DNA of 17,655 nt from Alphaproteobacteria bacterium (lineage in GTDB: Bacteria > Pseudomonadota > Alphaproteobacteria > RF32 > CAG-239), in the NCBI GenBank assembly GCA_900769705.1, contig CAAGHP010000011.1:1-17655 (forward strand). Direction: 5' to 3'. The notes below the pieces were generated by a model, which did not search any database, had not been told where the DNA came from, and was given only the letters and a program-made list of their open reading frames with translations. Made by a program: the position numbers and the translations under genes. Positions 7,103 to 13,534 of this stretch are shown here, piece after piece (the first letter of the stretch is position 1; each line of letters begins with the position of its first letter).

Positions 7103-8848
7103 ATGTTCAAAAAATTACTGATTTTGTGCTTCTGCGCTTTAATGTTTGGCCTCAAGCCCTTGCGGGCAGCCGAAAACAGCCGCAGCACAGCCAATACAAC
7201 GATTGAACTTTTTTCTGACGGCAATGCCGAATATATTGCCCGTTTTGCCATAAAAGACGGCTGGCATATTTATTGGAGCAATCCCGGAGAAATCGGACGC
7301 CCTACCACAATTTCCAGCAACAAAGCCGACAGCGGGCTGAAAATCTTGAATCAATCTGCTCCGCAGATTGTTAAAGCTTATGACATTATTGATGAATATG
7401 TTTATAAAAAATCAGCCTATTTTCACCTTAAACTAGAACAGACAAAAGATGTTGAATTGACTTTTTCTTTTGTGGAATGCAATGATGTGTGTAAACCGCA
7501 ATCGCTGAGCTTTGATTTACAGGAACTGCCGCAAACCCCAAAAGAAATTTGGGAAAATATGCAAAGCTCAATACAGGTTGAATTGCCGCAGAAGATGCAT
7601 GTCAACAGCTCAACTCGTCAAAATAAAATTCAGCTGGAACTGCCTCCGCATACTGATGTCAGTTTTTTGCCGGCACAAGGAGAACGGGTGGATAGCCAAT
7701 CCATAAAAATCAGTGAAGAAAAAAATAAAACCCTCATCAGTTGGGAAAACTTTAGCCAAGAAAGCCAGCCTTTGTCGCAAGCTTTGATTGTTACGCCGGA
7801 TAAGTCATACGCTTTGGAAATCGATTATCAGGATACGCAGCAATTTTCGCTGTATTATATTTTGCTCTTGGCTTTTTTGGGCGGAATTATTTTAAATACC
7901 ATGCCATGTGTGTTTCCGATTCTATCGCTTAAAATCTTTACTTTGATAAAAAATCAAAACGAGCCTAAACGTTTTATGCGCGCCATAAGCTATACATCAG
8001 GAGTTTTGGCTTGTTTCATGCTGCTTACCACGATTTTAGTTATTATAAAACACGAAGGCGCCGCCATCGGCTGGGGTTTCCAGCTGCAATCGCCTTGGTT
8101 TGTCGGAATCATGGCCCTGATGTTTGGCATTTTATTCTTATTTATGATAGACATTTTGCACTTTCCTGATTTTAATACCTACAAAATCTATAAGCTTTCC
8201 GGTTTTAATGCTTTCAGCACCGGCTTTTTTGCCGTTTTAATCGCCAGCCCGTGCACCGGTCCGTTTATGGGCGCGGCAATCGGTTACGCCTTTATGCAGA
8301 ACGATGCGCAGATATATGCTGTTTTTGCTATGCTGGCTATCGGCTATGCCCTGCCCTATGCTTTAATAGAGCTGTTTCCGAATGTTTTAGGGCACATTCT
8401 GCCTAAACCGGGAAAATGGATGCAGACTGTAAAATATATTTTATCCGTACCTTTGCTGTTTACAATGCTTTGGCTGCTCAGCATTTTAGCAACTCAGCTT
8501 AATTTCAGCCCGACTGAACAGCCTCAAGAATTGAACTGGCAGCCTTATAATGAACAGCAAATAGCCAAAGCCGCAGCCAGCGGCGAGCGTGTGTTTATAG
8601 ATTTTACTGCCGATTGGTGCCTGACCTGCCAATTTAATGAAAAAATACTGCTGAATACCAACAGATTCAAGCGTTTTGCAGCAGAAAAAAATGTCAAACT
8701 GTTTAAAGCTGATTTAACAGAAAACAATGCCGTTTACACAGCCGCGCTCAATGCCTATGGACGTGACGGAATTCCGGTATATATTTATTATGTTGACGGG
8801 AAATATGAAATTCTACCGCTGTTTTTTAGTATCAGCAGCCTTAAATAA
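7103..8848 (+). CDS. dsbD: DsbD/ScsB-family thiol:disulfide interchange protein, shortened membrane domain
   Basis: Carries reducing equivalents from cytosolic thioredoxin across the inner membrane to periplasmic thiol proteins. The 581 residues begin with a signal peptide (cut near LRA, residue 22). The N-terminal periplasmic domain is of ScsB type (GWHIYWSNPGEIGRP at 53-67) with redox Cys126 and Cys130 (CNDVC). The membrane domain follows from about 250, with Cys269 in MPCVFP and Cys384 in SPCTGP. The C-terminal thioredoxin-like domain holds WCLTC (Cys506/Cys509) and a cis-Pro candidate in GIPVY. All three Cys pairs are present. I count six membrane helices, not the usual eight: after the sixth (about 443-463) the chain goes straight to the periplasmic linker. 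The C-terminus (LFFSISSLK) ends a few residues earlier than I expect. The start at 7103 follows GGAAAGGAAA. Confidence 0.88.
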   Translation: MFKKLLILCFCALMFGLKPLRAAENSRSTANTTIELFSDGNAEYIARFAIKDGWHIYWSNPGEIGRPTTISSNKADSGLKILNQSAPQIVKAYDIIDEYVYKKSAYFHLKLEQTKDVELTFSFVECNDVCKPQSLSFDLQELPQTPKEIWENMQSSIQVELPQKMHVNSSTRQNKIQLELPPHTDVSFLPAQGERVDSQSIKISEEKNKTLISWENFSQESQPLSQALIVTPDKSYALEIDYQDTQQFSLYYILLLAFLGGIILNTMPCVFPILSLKIFTLIKNQNEPKRFMRAISYTSGVLACFMLLTTILVIIKHEGAAIGWGFQLQSPWFVGIMALMFGILFLFMIDILHFPDFNTYKIYKLSGFNAFSTGFFAVLIASPCTGPFMGAAIGYAFMQNDAQIYAVFAMLAIGYALPYALIELFPNVLGHILPKPGKWMQTVKYILSVPLLFTMLWLLSILATQLNFSPTEQPQELNWQPYNEQQIAKAAASGERVFIDFTADWCLTCQFNEKILLNTNRFKRFAAEKNVKLFKADLTENNAVYTAALNAYGRDGIPVYIYYVDGKYEILPLFFSISSLK

Positions 8849-9061
8849 AACTAAAATTCCATATTTATACCGCAAGCTTCATTGTCTTTCAGGCAAGATT
8901 TGCAGATATTGTTTATTTCTAACATAGCTGTCTACAAAATTTACCATATTCTTAAAAATGAGTTTGTTGAAACAAAATTACCGGAACAGACTGTGCGTTT
9001 CATCCGGCAATGACTGGTGCTGGAGACGCTTATTTAATACTTGTTGCACATTCTTTAAATA

Positions 9062-9109
9062 CCCCTCACCCGCAAATAAGTCTGCGACCTATCCCGCACG
9101 GGATGAGGT
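9062..9109. repeat. REP-like intergenic palindrome, single copy in window
   Basis: GC-richer than its surroundings. It contains ATCCCG-CA-CGGGAT (9091-9104) flanked by ACCT and AGGT, which extend the stem past a one-base bulge. An outer CCTCACCCG (9064-9072) partly matches the revcomp of CGGGATGAGG. The layout resembles repetitive extragenic palindromes, but only one copy is visible, so its repeat nature is inferred. Confidence 0.35.
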
Positions 9110-9115
9110 TTTCTT

Positions 9116-9167
9116 ATATATAAAAATCACCTCCCAACAGCAAAGTAAGAAGGTGATTTTTATATAT
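9116..9167 (-). terminator. Convergent (bidirectional) terminator between dsbD and gpsA
   Basis: A perfect 17-bp stem (left arm 9116-9132, right arm 9151-9167, core AAAAATCACCT/AGGTGATTTTT) with an 18-base loop. It ends 12 bases before the gpsA stop; A/T-rich outer arms supply U-tracts in both directions. Confidence 0.85.
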
Positions 9168-9179
9168 CAAACACAATAA

Positions 9180-10157
9180 CTAACAGATTGAATCAAACTC
9201 TTTTTTCAGCGAGCGATCAAACAATCCGCGAATTGTTTTTTCAATATCTGCATTTTCAAAAATAACTTTATACAGAGCCTGACAAATCGGCATATCAATA
9301 TGCTCGCGGTCGGCAATGGCTTTTACCGCACGCAAAGTATCCACGCCTTCGGCCAGTTTGCCGTAACGTTCGCCTTTGGCAAACATTTCTCCAAACATAC
9401 GATTATGGCTGTTTTTAGAAAACAAAGTTGCTTCATAATCGCCTAAATGAGCCAAACCATACGCCGAAGCCGGATTTCCGCCTTTAAATTTGATTAAACG
9501 GCCGACTTCTATAGGCGCACGCGCCATCAAAGCGCCTTTTAGGCCGTACCAGCCAAGCCCATCCAAAATACCGGCTGCAATACCGATAACATTTTTAAGA
9601 GCCGCACCGACCTGATTGCCAATTAAATCAGTGCCGTAATAAAAACGGATTAAATCGCTTTGCATAAATTTTATAACACGATCCTTCGTTTCTTCATCAT
9701 AACTGTCAATCACTGCGGCGGAAGGAACTTTGCGCATATAGTCTTCCACATGCCCAGGACCGCCCAAGGTGGCAATATGAATATTCTGTTTAATTTCCTC
9801 TTTGAAAACTTCGGCCAAAATTTTAGCAGACGGTTCTTCCAAACCTTTCATTGCCAGCAAAAAAGTTTTGCCTTCCACCTTGTAGCCGTTAATCTGTTTT
9901 GCCAGACTGCGCAGATTCTGACAGCTGATAGAAATGATAATAAAATCATTCTTCAAGGTTTCTGACATATCAGAAGTCATTTGCATATTATCGCTCAGTG
10001 TCAAATATTCATTTTTGCGAGTTGATTTTAATTCTTCATACGACGGAGCGCCTTCAATACCATAAAGCAGCACGCCGTCTGTACGGCAATAGTTAGCCAC
10101 ATACCAAGCCAAAAATGTTCCCCAGCGGCCGCAGCCGATTACAGATACTTGTTTCAT
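9180..10157 (-). CDS. gpsA: NAD(P)-dependent glycerol-3-phosphate dehydrogenase, divergent form
   Basis: Reduces dihydroxyacetone phosphate to sn-glycerol-3-phosphate, the backbone for phospholipid synthesis, in the cytosol. The 325-residue length is typical. The N-terminal Rossmann motif is GCGRWG (8-13), and the conserved Lys in AMKGLE is at 104. The catalytic Lys is probably 188 in GAALKNVIGIAAGILDGLG. The C-terminal helical domain has LAHLGDYEATLFSKNSHNR (236-253). Two places differ from the common form: GPGHVEDY (133-140) stands where GPSFA-type sequence is usual, and GDYEATLF stands where GDL-x-x-T is usual. The start follows GAGGT. The gene lies downstream of a small orphan on the same strand, with its own candidate promoter. 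A related dehydrogenase of the same fold is possible, but the Lys-containing motifs favour GpsA. Confidence 0.88.
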   Translation of the reverse strand: MKQVSVIGCGRWGTFLAWYVANYCRTDGVLLYGIEGAPSYEELKSTRKNEYLTLSDNMQMTSDMSETLKNDFIIISISCQNLRSLAKQINGYKVEGKTFLLAMKGLEEPSAKILAEVFKEEIKQNIHIATLGGPGHVEDYMRKVPSAAVIDSYDEETKDRVIKFMQSDLIRFYYGTDLIGNQVGAALKNVIGIAAGILDGLGWYGLKGALMARAPIEVGRLIKFKGGNPASAYGLAHLGDYEATLFSKNSHNRMFGEMFAKGERYGKLAEGVDTLRAVKAIADREHIDMPICQALYKVIFENADIEKTIRGLFDRSLKKEFDSIC

Positions 10158-10208
10158 AATAACCTCACTTGTTTAATTATATGGCACATTATCAATCATT
10201 GCTGAAAA

Positions 10209-10237
10209 ATTAGCAATCTAAACCAGCAAGAAATCAA
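10209..10237 (-). promoter_or_regulatory. Candidate promoter for gpsA
   Basis: TTGATT and GCTAAT are separated by 17 bases on the minus strand, with the gpsA start 52 bases beyond the -10 box. A perfect TATAAT (10176-10181, minus) lies closer but has no -35 box at a good distance. Confidence 0.35.
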
Positions 10238-10244
10238 CAGTTAA

Positions 10245-10601
10245 TTATTTCAAAAAATCTTTATGCAGGCGCCCGCGCACGGCTTGCACATAGTTATAAT
10301 CCCTAAAAGAGTCATAGGCATGATTAAAACTGTCGGGTCCATAAATATAAAAAACTTTGTTGGCAATATTGCGGATTGCCGAATCTATGGTTTCAAAAGC
10401 AGCGTTGTAGTCTTGGTCAAAATTATTGCGTTTTTTGTGTTGAACAATATCATGATAGGCGGCAATAGCTTCAATGGTTTTGTTAGCAAAATCATTATTT
10501 CCTTTTTCTTGAAACAAGTGCATAATTTTTATGGTTGTTTGATAAAAACACTTGTTAATCAAAATATTACGTTGTTTTGTGTTGTAACCGTCAACTATCA
10601 T
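10245..10601 (-). CDS. Small orphan protein (118 aa), probably cytosolic and helical
   Basis: Not recognised. It has no signal peptide or membrane segment. The composition (many Asn, Asp, Lys, Tyr and Phe; stretches such as DFANKTIEAIAAYHDIVQHK and YNAAFETIDSAIRNIANK) suggests an all-helical cytosolic protein. The C-terminus is basic (VRGRLHKDFLK). The start follows GGAG at a longish spacing of 11 bases. It lies between the mlaC terminator and gpsA on the same strand. A candidate promoter inside the mlaC terminator suggests separate transcription, with possible read-through into gpsA. Coding is supported by the ribosome binding site, position and length, not by homology. Confidence 0.65.
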   Translation of the reverse strand: MIVDGYNTKQRNILINKCFYQTTIKIMHLFQEKGNNDFANKTIEAIAAYHDIVQHKKRNNFDQDYNAAFETIDSAIRNIANKVFYIYGPDSFNHAYDSFRDYNYVQAVRGRLHKDFLK

Positions 10602-10631
10602 CGACTTAATTTCTCCGCAAATACGAGAAAG

Positions 10632-10660
10632 AATATAACAAATTATAAGGGGCTTTGCAA
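10632..10660 (-). promoter_or_regulatory. Candidate promoter embedded in the mlaC terminator
   Basis: TTGCAA and TATATT are separated by 17 bases on the minus strand. The -35 box forms the loop and inner stem of the mlaC terminator hairpin. The orphan start codon lies 31 bases beyond the -10 box. Confidence 0.45.
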
Positions 10661-10671
10661 GCCCCTTATAA
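10643..10671 (-). terminator. Rho-independent terminator after mlaC
   Basis: Perfect 13-bp stem (TTATAAGGGGCTT pairing with AAGCCCCTTATAA) with a 3-base loop, starting 4 bases past the mlaC stop. The tract beyond it on the minus strand is TTTGTTATATT. Confidence 0.85.
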
Positions 10672-10674
10672 AAA

Positions 10675-11265
10675 TTATTTTAAACGTGCACGCAAATCTT
10701 TGATTAAACCGTCAACTCCGTTCGGAGATTGTTTAATATACGCAGTGTATTCGCTGCGGGCTGTTTGCGCCAAGCTGACATTTTCAATAATAATATCAAC
10801 AATGCGCAGACGGCCGTTAGTTTCTTTAACCCGCCATTTAACCGACGCAGGAGCTCCCTCTTCCATCGGTACCTGTGTATTTACAAAAATCTGATCGGTC
10901 GACTTAGATTTTTCCGTACCTAAAAATTCAAAATGCTTGCCCTTAAATTCATTAAAACGCTCTGACCAAGTTTGAATATTCAGCTTGCGATATACGTCAA
11001 TAAAATCGGTGCGCTGCTGCGGAGTAGATGTTTTCCAGTAGCGTCCGAGCACAAATTTACCGATAAAATCCAAATCCAAATCTTCATTAAAAAGCTTGGT
11101 AAAACGAGCTTTTTTTTCGGCCTCCGACACATTGGAATTTATCAATTCTTCAATTCCGTTCTGAGTAATTTTTTTGATAAAGTTTTCGGCATTTTGTCCG
11201 TTTATTGCAGCGTTTGCCTGTGTACAGAACAAGCCTAAAAACAAAAATGCAAAAATTTTTTTCAT
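10675..11265 (-). CDS. mlaC: MlaC-family periplasmic phospholipid-binding protein
   Basis: Soluble carrier that shuttles phospholipids between the outer-membrane MlaA complex and the inner-membrane Mla ABC transporter, keeping the outer leaflet asymmetric. The 196-residue precursor has a clear signal peptide (MKKIFAFLFLGLFCTQANA). It carries the family core DLDFIGKFVLGRYWKTSTPQQR (about residues 63-84), followed by FIDVYRKL and the later VKWRVKETNGRLRIVDIIIENVSLAQTARSEY, which matches the Tol_Tol_Ttg2/MlaC family. The start follows AAGGAT. It lies 21 bases after mlaA and is probably co-transcribed with it. The transporter genes mlaFED are not in the window. A hopanoid-associated HpnM-type relative was considered; the mlaA neighbour favours MlaC. 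Confidence 0.9.
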   Translation of the reverse strand: MKKIFAFLFLGLFCTQANAAINGQNAENFIKKITQNGIEELINSNVSEAEKKARFTKLFNEDLDLDFIGKFVLGRYWKTSTPQQRTDFIDVYRKLNIQTWSERFNEFKGKHFEFLGTEKSKSTDQIFVNTQVPMEEGAPASVKWRVKETNGRLRIVDIIIENVSLAQTARSEYTAYIKQSPNGVDGLIKDLRARLK

Positions 11266-11286
11266 AGTCCAAATCCTTTTTTTTGT

Positions 11287-12057
11287 TTATTCATCATCGT
11301 CTTCATCAAAATCAAAATCGTAGCTTGCTTGCGCAGATTCGGTATTTGTGCTTTGACAAGCACCGATTTTCAAACGATTTTGCACATACGCCGATTTCAC
11401 CATACTGTAAGTATCAACAGCGTTGGCTGTCAAATTATCAATCAGCTCCAGATTTTCTTCACGGGCGCTGACAAAACCCAAAGCCGTCAAGCCGTAAATA
11501 AAGCTATAACGTTTCCAGTCCTCGCCGAAATTGATATATTGATTAGCCCAATACAGAGGATCGGCCACGGCATCAACAGCTCTCCCTGTTGCCGCACGCG
11601 GAGTACTTGGCCCCAGCAAAGGCAGCACAACAAACGGCCCGTCCGGAACACACCAATTTGCCAAAGTTTTATCAAAACTGGTTTTGTTGTTCGGAATATT
11701 CCAGCCGGATGCCACATCAAACGTACCCAGCAAGCCGAGCGTGCTATTTACGGCAAAACGTCCCAAAGATTTTCCGGAATCAGTAAAATTGCCTTGTAAG
11801 CTATGGTTAATCATTGTAGCAGGCTCCCGCAGATTGCTGAAAAAGTTGCTGACACGCTCGCGGATAAACTTTGTAGTAACAGCGCGATAGCCTTTAGCTA
11901 CCGGTTTTAAAACATATTTATCTACCTGCATATTAAAGTCAAACATAGCGCGATTATAAGCTTCTAAGGCGCCGTCATCTTCATTGGCGCAAACCGGCAT
12001 TGCATACAACAAACAAGCGATTGCGGCTAAGCTGGTAATTTTTTTAGAATTAAACAT
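11287..12057 (-). CDS. mlaA: MlaA/VacJ-family outer-membrane phospholipid-removal protein
   Basis: MlaA sits in the outer membrane and takes mislocalised phospholipids from the outer leaflet, handing them to MlaC. The 256-residue product has family hallmarks: DGALEAYNRAMFDFNMQVDKYVLKPVAKGYR near the N-terminus, NFFSNLREPATMINHSLQG, GRFAVNSTLGLLGTFDVA, and PFVVLPLLGPSTPRAATGRAVDAVADP. The signal peptide has no good lipobox: Cys23 is preceded by Met-Pro-Val. SPase I cleavage after Val-Cys-Ala (residue 24) looks more likely, unlike the lipoprotein form of E. coli. The C-terminus is very acidic (DFDFDEDDDE). The start at 12057 follows AAGGGGAT; a 14-codon upstream extension has no ribosome binding site. 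It is the first gene of an mlaA-mlaC unit. Confidence 0.92.
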   Translation of the reverse strand: MFNSKKITSLAAIACLLYAMPVCANEDDGALEAYNRAMFDFNMQVDKYVLKPVAKGYRAVTTKFIRERVSNFFSNLREPATMINHSLQGNFTDSGKSLGRFAVNSTLGLLGTFDVASGWNIPNNKTSFDKTLANWCVPDGPFVVLPLLGPSTPRAATGRAVDAVADPLYWANQYINFGEDWKRYSFIYGLTALGFVSAREENLELIDNLTANAVDTYSMVKSAYVQNRLKIGACQSTNTESAQASYDFDFDEDDDE

Positions 12058-12081
12058 AGTATCCCCTTTTAACTGCACTTT

Positions 12082-12110
12082 AATATATAGATCAAGCACT
12101 TAAAAATCAA
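12082..12110 (-). promoter_or_regulatory. Candidate promoter for mlaA-mlaC
   Basis: TTGATT and TATATT are separated by 17 bases on the minus strand, with the mlaA start 25 bases beyond the -10 box. Confidence 0.5.
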
Positions 12111-12191
12111 GGAAAAAAAATTTTTGCAAGCTAATATTTTTATAAACAGGTATGTATGAAAATCTGCAAGTTTTCAGCAGATAAAAACGAT

Positions 12192-12220
12192 TTGACAAAA
12201 CCACTTAGATATTTTATATT
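12192..12220 (+). promoter_or_regulatory. Promoter of orphan unit 1
   Basis: Consensus TTGACA, 17-base spacer, TATATT. The hexamer pair, spacer and distance to the start codon match those of unit 2 at 12889-12917. Confidence 0.65.
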
Positions 12221-12264
12221 TTATTTAAATATTTATTATTATGTTTAACTAAAATTTTATTTTT
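12221..12264 (+). promoter_or_regulatory. 44-nt leader of unit 1, no Shine-Dalgarno, with a 3-codon mini-ORF
   Basis: From the -10 box to the ATG there are exactly 44 bases, 34 of them identical without gaps to the unit 2 leader. No purine-rich ribosome binding site is present, unlike nearly all other genes here. Both leaders hold ATG-TTT-(A/C)AC-TAA exactly 12 bases before the start (here 12241-12252). Function is unknown. Confidence 0.5.
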
Positions 12265-12804
12265 ATGGAAAATTTAAATGATTTGTATAAAGAGTTTATG
12301 ATTAAAGCTCTCGGCGAAAATATTAAAGTATCACCGTCAGATGCAGAAGAGTTTTTTTATTTTTGCGAGGAAAAAAATTGCATTCCTTCAAGATTAAAAG
12401 AACTCGCTGAAAAAATTCAAAAAGGCATAGATTATGCTTTGAAATTGAAGAATAGATTCTGTGATTATGCTGAGAGTACGGTTGACGAAACTGCACCCAA
12501 AAGCATGAAAGAATTAGCACAATATTTGCTATCATACGAAGATTTATTTGAATATCCTCAGTTTGTTGGGCATTTTAAATATAAATGTTGGTGCCGCGGC
12601 AAATATTTTCACGATTTACAGGTGGAATGTTCGCTAAAATTTGTTAGGTTTTGGCTTTTGGAAGAAGGATTGGTTTCTGGAAAAACTTTTCAGGAATTAG
12701 AAGCTATGGGTACAGAAAAAGCCATAATTGATGAGCTTAAACAAATCAATGAAAAAAACATACTCTGCAAACAAAGTAATCACTGGCCTTCACCCTGGAA
12801 TTAA
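12265..12804 (+). CDS. Orphan protein, tandem-family member 1 (179 aa)
   Basis: Not recognised as a known family. It is cytosolic by appearance: no signal peptide or membrane helix, rich in Lys, Glu, Leu and aromatics, probably helical. It shares with the next gene the N-terminus LNDLYKEF (four to five residues after the start) and a motif further on: here YPQFVGHF, then CRGKYFHDL, then KFVRFWLLEEGLV at about residues 96-137; there HPGFERFV, CKGRHFTFSHL and HTLIYWINVGGII. Five Cys in the protein include CWC before RGKYF. The N-terminal 15 coding bases TTGTATAAAGAGTTT are identical in both genes. It has its own promoter and terminator, so it is monocistronic. The start is fixed by alignment with gene 2 since there is no ribosome binding site. 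Confidence 0.75.
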   Translation: MENLNDLYKEFMIKALGENIKVSPSDAEEFFYFCEEKNCIPSRLKELAEKIQKGIDYALKLKNRFCDYAESTVDETAPKSMKELAQYLLSYEDLFEYPQFVGHFKYKCWCRGKYFHDLQVECSLKFVRFWLLEEGLVSGKTFQELEAMGTEKAIIDELKQINEKNILCKQSNHWPSPWN

Positions 12805-12838
12805 AAGAACAGGTCTTTTTACTAAATAGCAGATAATA

Positions 12839-12878
12839 AAAAACCTCCGTTTATCTTTTAGGATAGACGGAGGTTTTT
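12839..12878 (+). terminator. Terminator of orphan unit 1
   Basis: A 17-bp stem with one G-U pair (12839-12855 with 12862-12878, core AACCTCCGT/ACGGAGGTT), 6-base loop, T-run at the end. Its left arm is identical over 19 bases to that of the unit 2 terminator. Confidence 0.88.
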
Positions 12879-12888
12879 ATAAAATTAT

Positions 12889-12917
12889 TTGACAAAATTT
12901 TCCGAACATGTTATATC
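12889..12917 (+). promoter_or_regulatory. Promoter of orphan unit 2
   Basis: Consensus TTGACA, 17-base spacer, TATATC, starting 11 bases after the unit 1 terminator. Confidence 0.65.
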
Positions 12918-12961
12918 TTGCTTATATTTTTATAATTATGTTTCACTAAATTTTTATGACT
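12918..12961 (+). promoter_or_regulatory. 44-nt leader of unit 2, no Shine-Dalgarno, with a 3-codon mini-ORF
   Basis: Same length and ungapped alignment as the unit 1 leader. The mini-ORF ATG-TTT-CAC-TAA is at 12938-12949. An additional in-frame ATG at 12956 falls in the least conserved part, so the ATG at 12962 is taken as the true start. Confidence 0.5.
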
Positions 12962-13468
12962 ATGAATGATTTGAACGACTTGTATAAAGAGTTTTTTTAT
13001 AAGACCATTAACAGCGGCATTGAACTAACTCCGGAGCTGATTGATATTCGCTTAAAAATCATCAGTTTTTCATACAATCCTCTTCACGACTTAAAATTAA
13101 ACAGTCTGCAGGAAATACTTGAAAACAGAACGGAAATTGGTTTTACTGCCGAACAATGGCAGAATCTTTACCAAGAATATAATAAATACTTGGACGAAAG
13201 ACACCCAGGATTTGAAAGGTTTGTAAAAATAATGCAAACTTTATGCAAAGGCAGACACTTCACATTCTCTCACTTAACCGCATCCAAACATACTTTAATC
13301 TATTGGATTAACGTTGGCGGCATTATTGAGTGTAATGATTGGGTTCATATAGTCAAATACAGTAAATTATCAAAAGATGAGCTTCTGTATTTGTTAAACC
13401 TTTACAAAAGTAAAGGCGGAAAAATTTCTCACAATGAGATGGATTTGATTATGAGCTATGTGATTTAA
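12962..13468 (+). CDS. Orphan protein, tandem-family member 2 (168 aa)
   Basis: Not recognised. It is a diverged paralogue of the preceding gene: MNDLNDLYKEF aligns with MENLNDLYKEF, and the central motif CKGRHFTFSHLTASKHTLIYWINVGGII aligns with the CRGKYFHDL region of gene 1. Outside these segments similarity is weak and lengths differ by eleven residues. There is no signal peptide, no membrane helix and only two Cys; it is probably helical and cytosolic, ending in HNEMDLIMSYVI. It could also start two codons earlier (ATG at 12956), but the leader alignment favours 12962. It is monocistronic, between its own promoter and terminator. DNA-binding or protein-binding roles cannot be distinguished from sequence alone. 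Confidence 0.75.
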   Translation: MNDLNDLYKEFFYKTINSGIELTPELIDIRLKIISFSYNPLHDLKLNSLQEILENRTEIGFTAEQWQNLYQEYNKYLDERHPGFERFVKIMQTLCKGRHFTFSHLTASKHTLIYWINVGGIIECNDWVHIVKYSKLSKDELLYLLNLYKSKGGKISHNEMDLIMSYVI

Positions 13469-13479
13469 TTCTATATACT

Positions 13480-13518
13480 AAAAACCTCCGTTTATCTTTC
13501 ACGATAAGCGGAGTTTTT
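13480..13518 (+). terminator. Terminator of orphan unit 2, shared with the convergent merR-type gene
   Basis: Stem of about 16 bp with a one-base bulge and a G-U pair (13480-13496 with 13503-13518), loop TTTCAC, T-run at the end. It lies between unit 2 and the convergent minus-strand gene ending at 13535; A's on its left side give a U-tract for that gene. Confidence 0.85.
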
Positions 13519-13534
13519 AAAATCCCAAATATTT

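Larger units (their letters stand above)
8849..9179. other. Gene-poor stretch between dsbD and gpsA
   Basis: 331 bases without a convincing gene. An open plus-strand frame of 73 codons (8958-9179) has no ribosome binding site, no recognisable product, and runs through the terminator stem. The stretch does hold a REP-like palindrome at 9062-9109 and a long terminator hairpin at 9116-9167. The first 200 bases show no structure I can name; they may be eroded coding sequence. Confidence 0.6.

Noticed and set aside
8790..8930. Frameshift at the dsbD 3' end
   Set aside because: The C-terminus is only a few residues short, and no other frame continues with recognisable DsbD sequence, so the stop at 8848 is accepted.
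8958..9179. 73-codon plus-strand frame between dsbD and gpsA
   Set aside because: No ribosome binding site, and it overlaps the palindrome and the 17-bp terminator stem. Another frame nearby reads HPAMTGAGDAYLIL, which looks gene-like, but too little remains to name a pseudogene.
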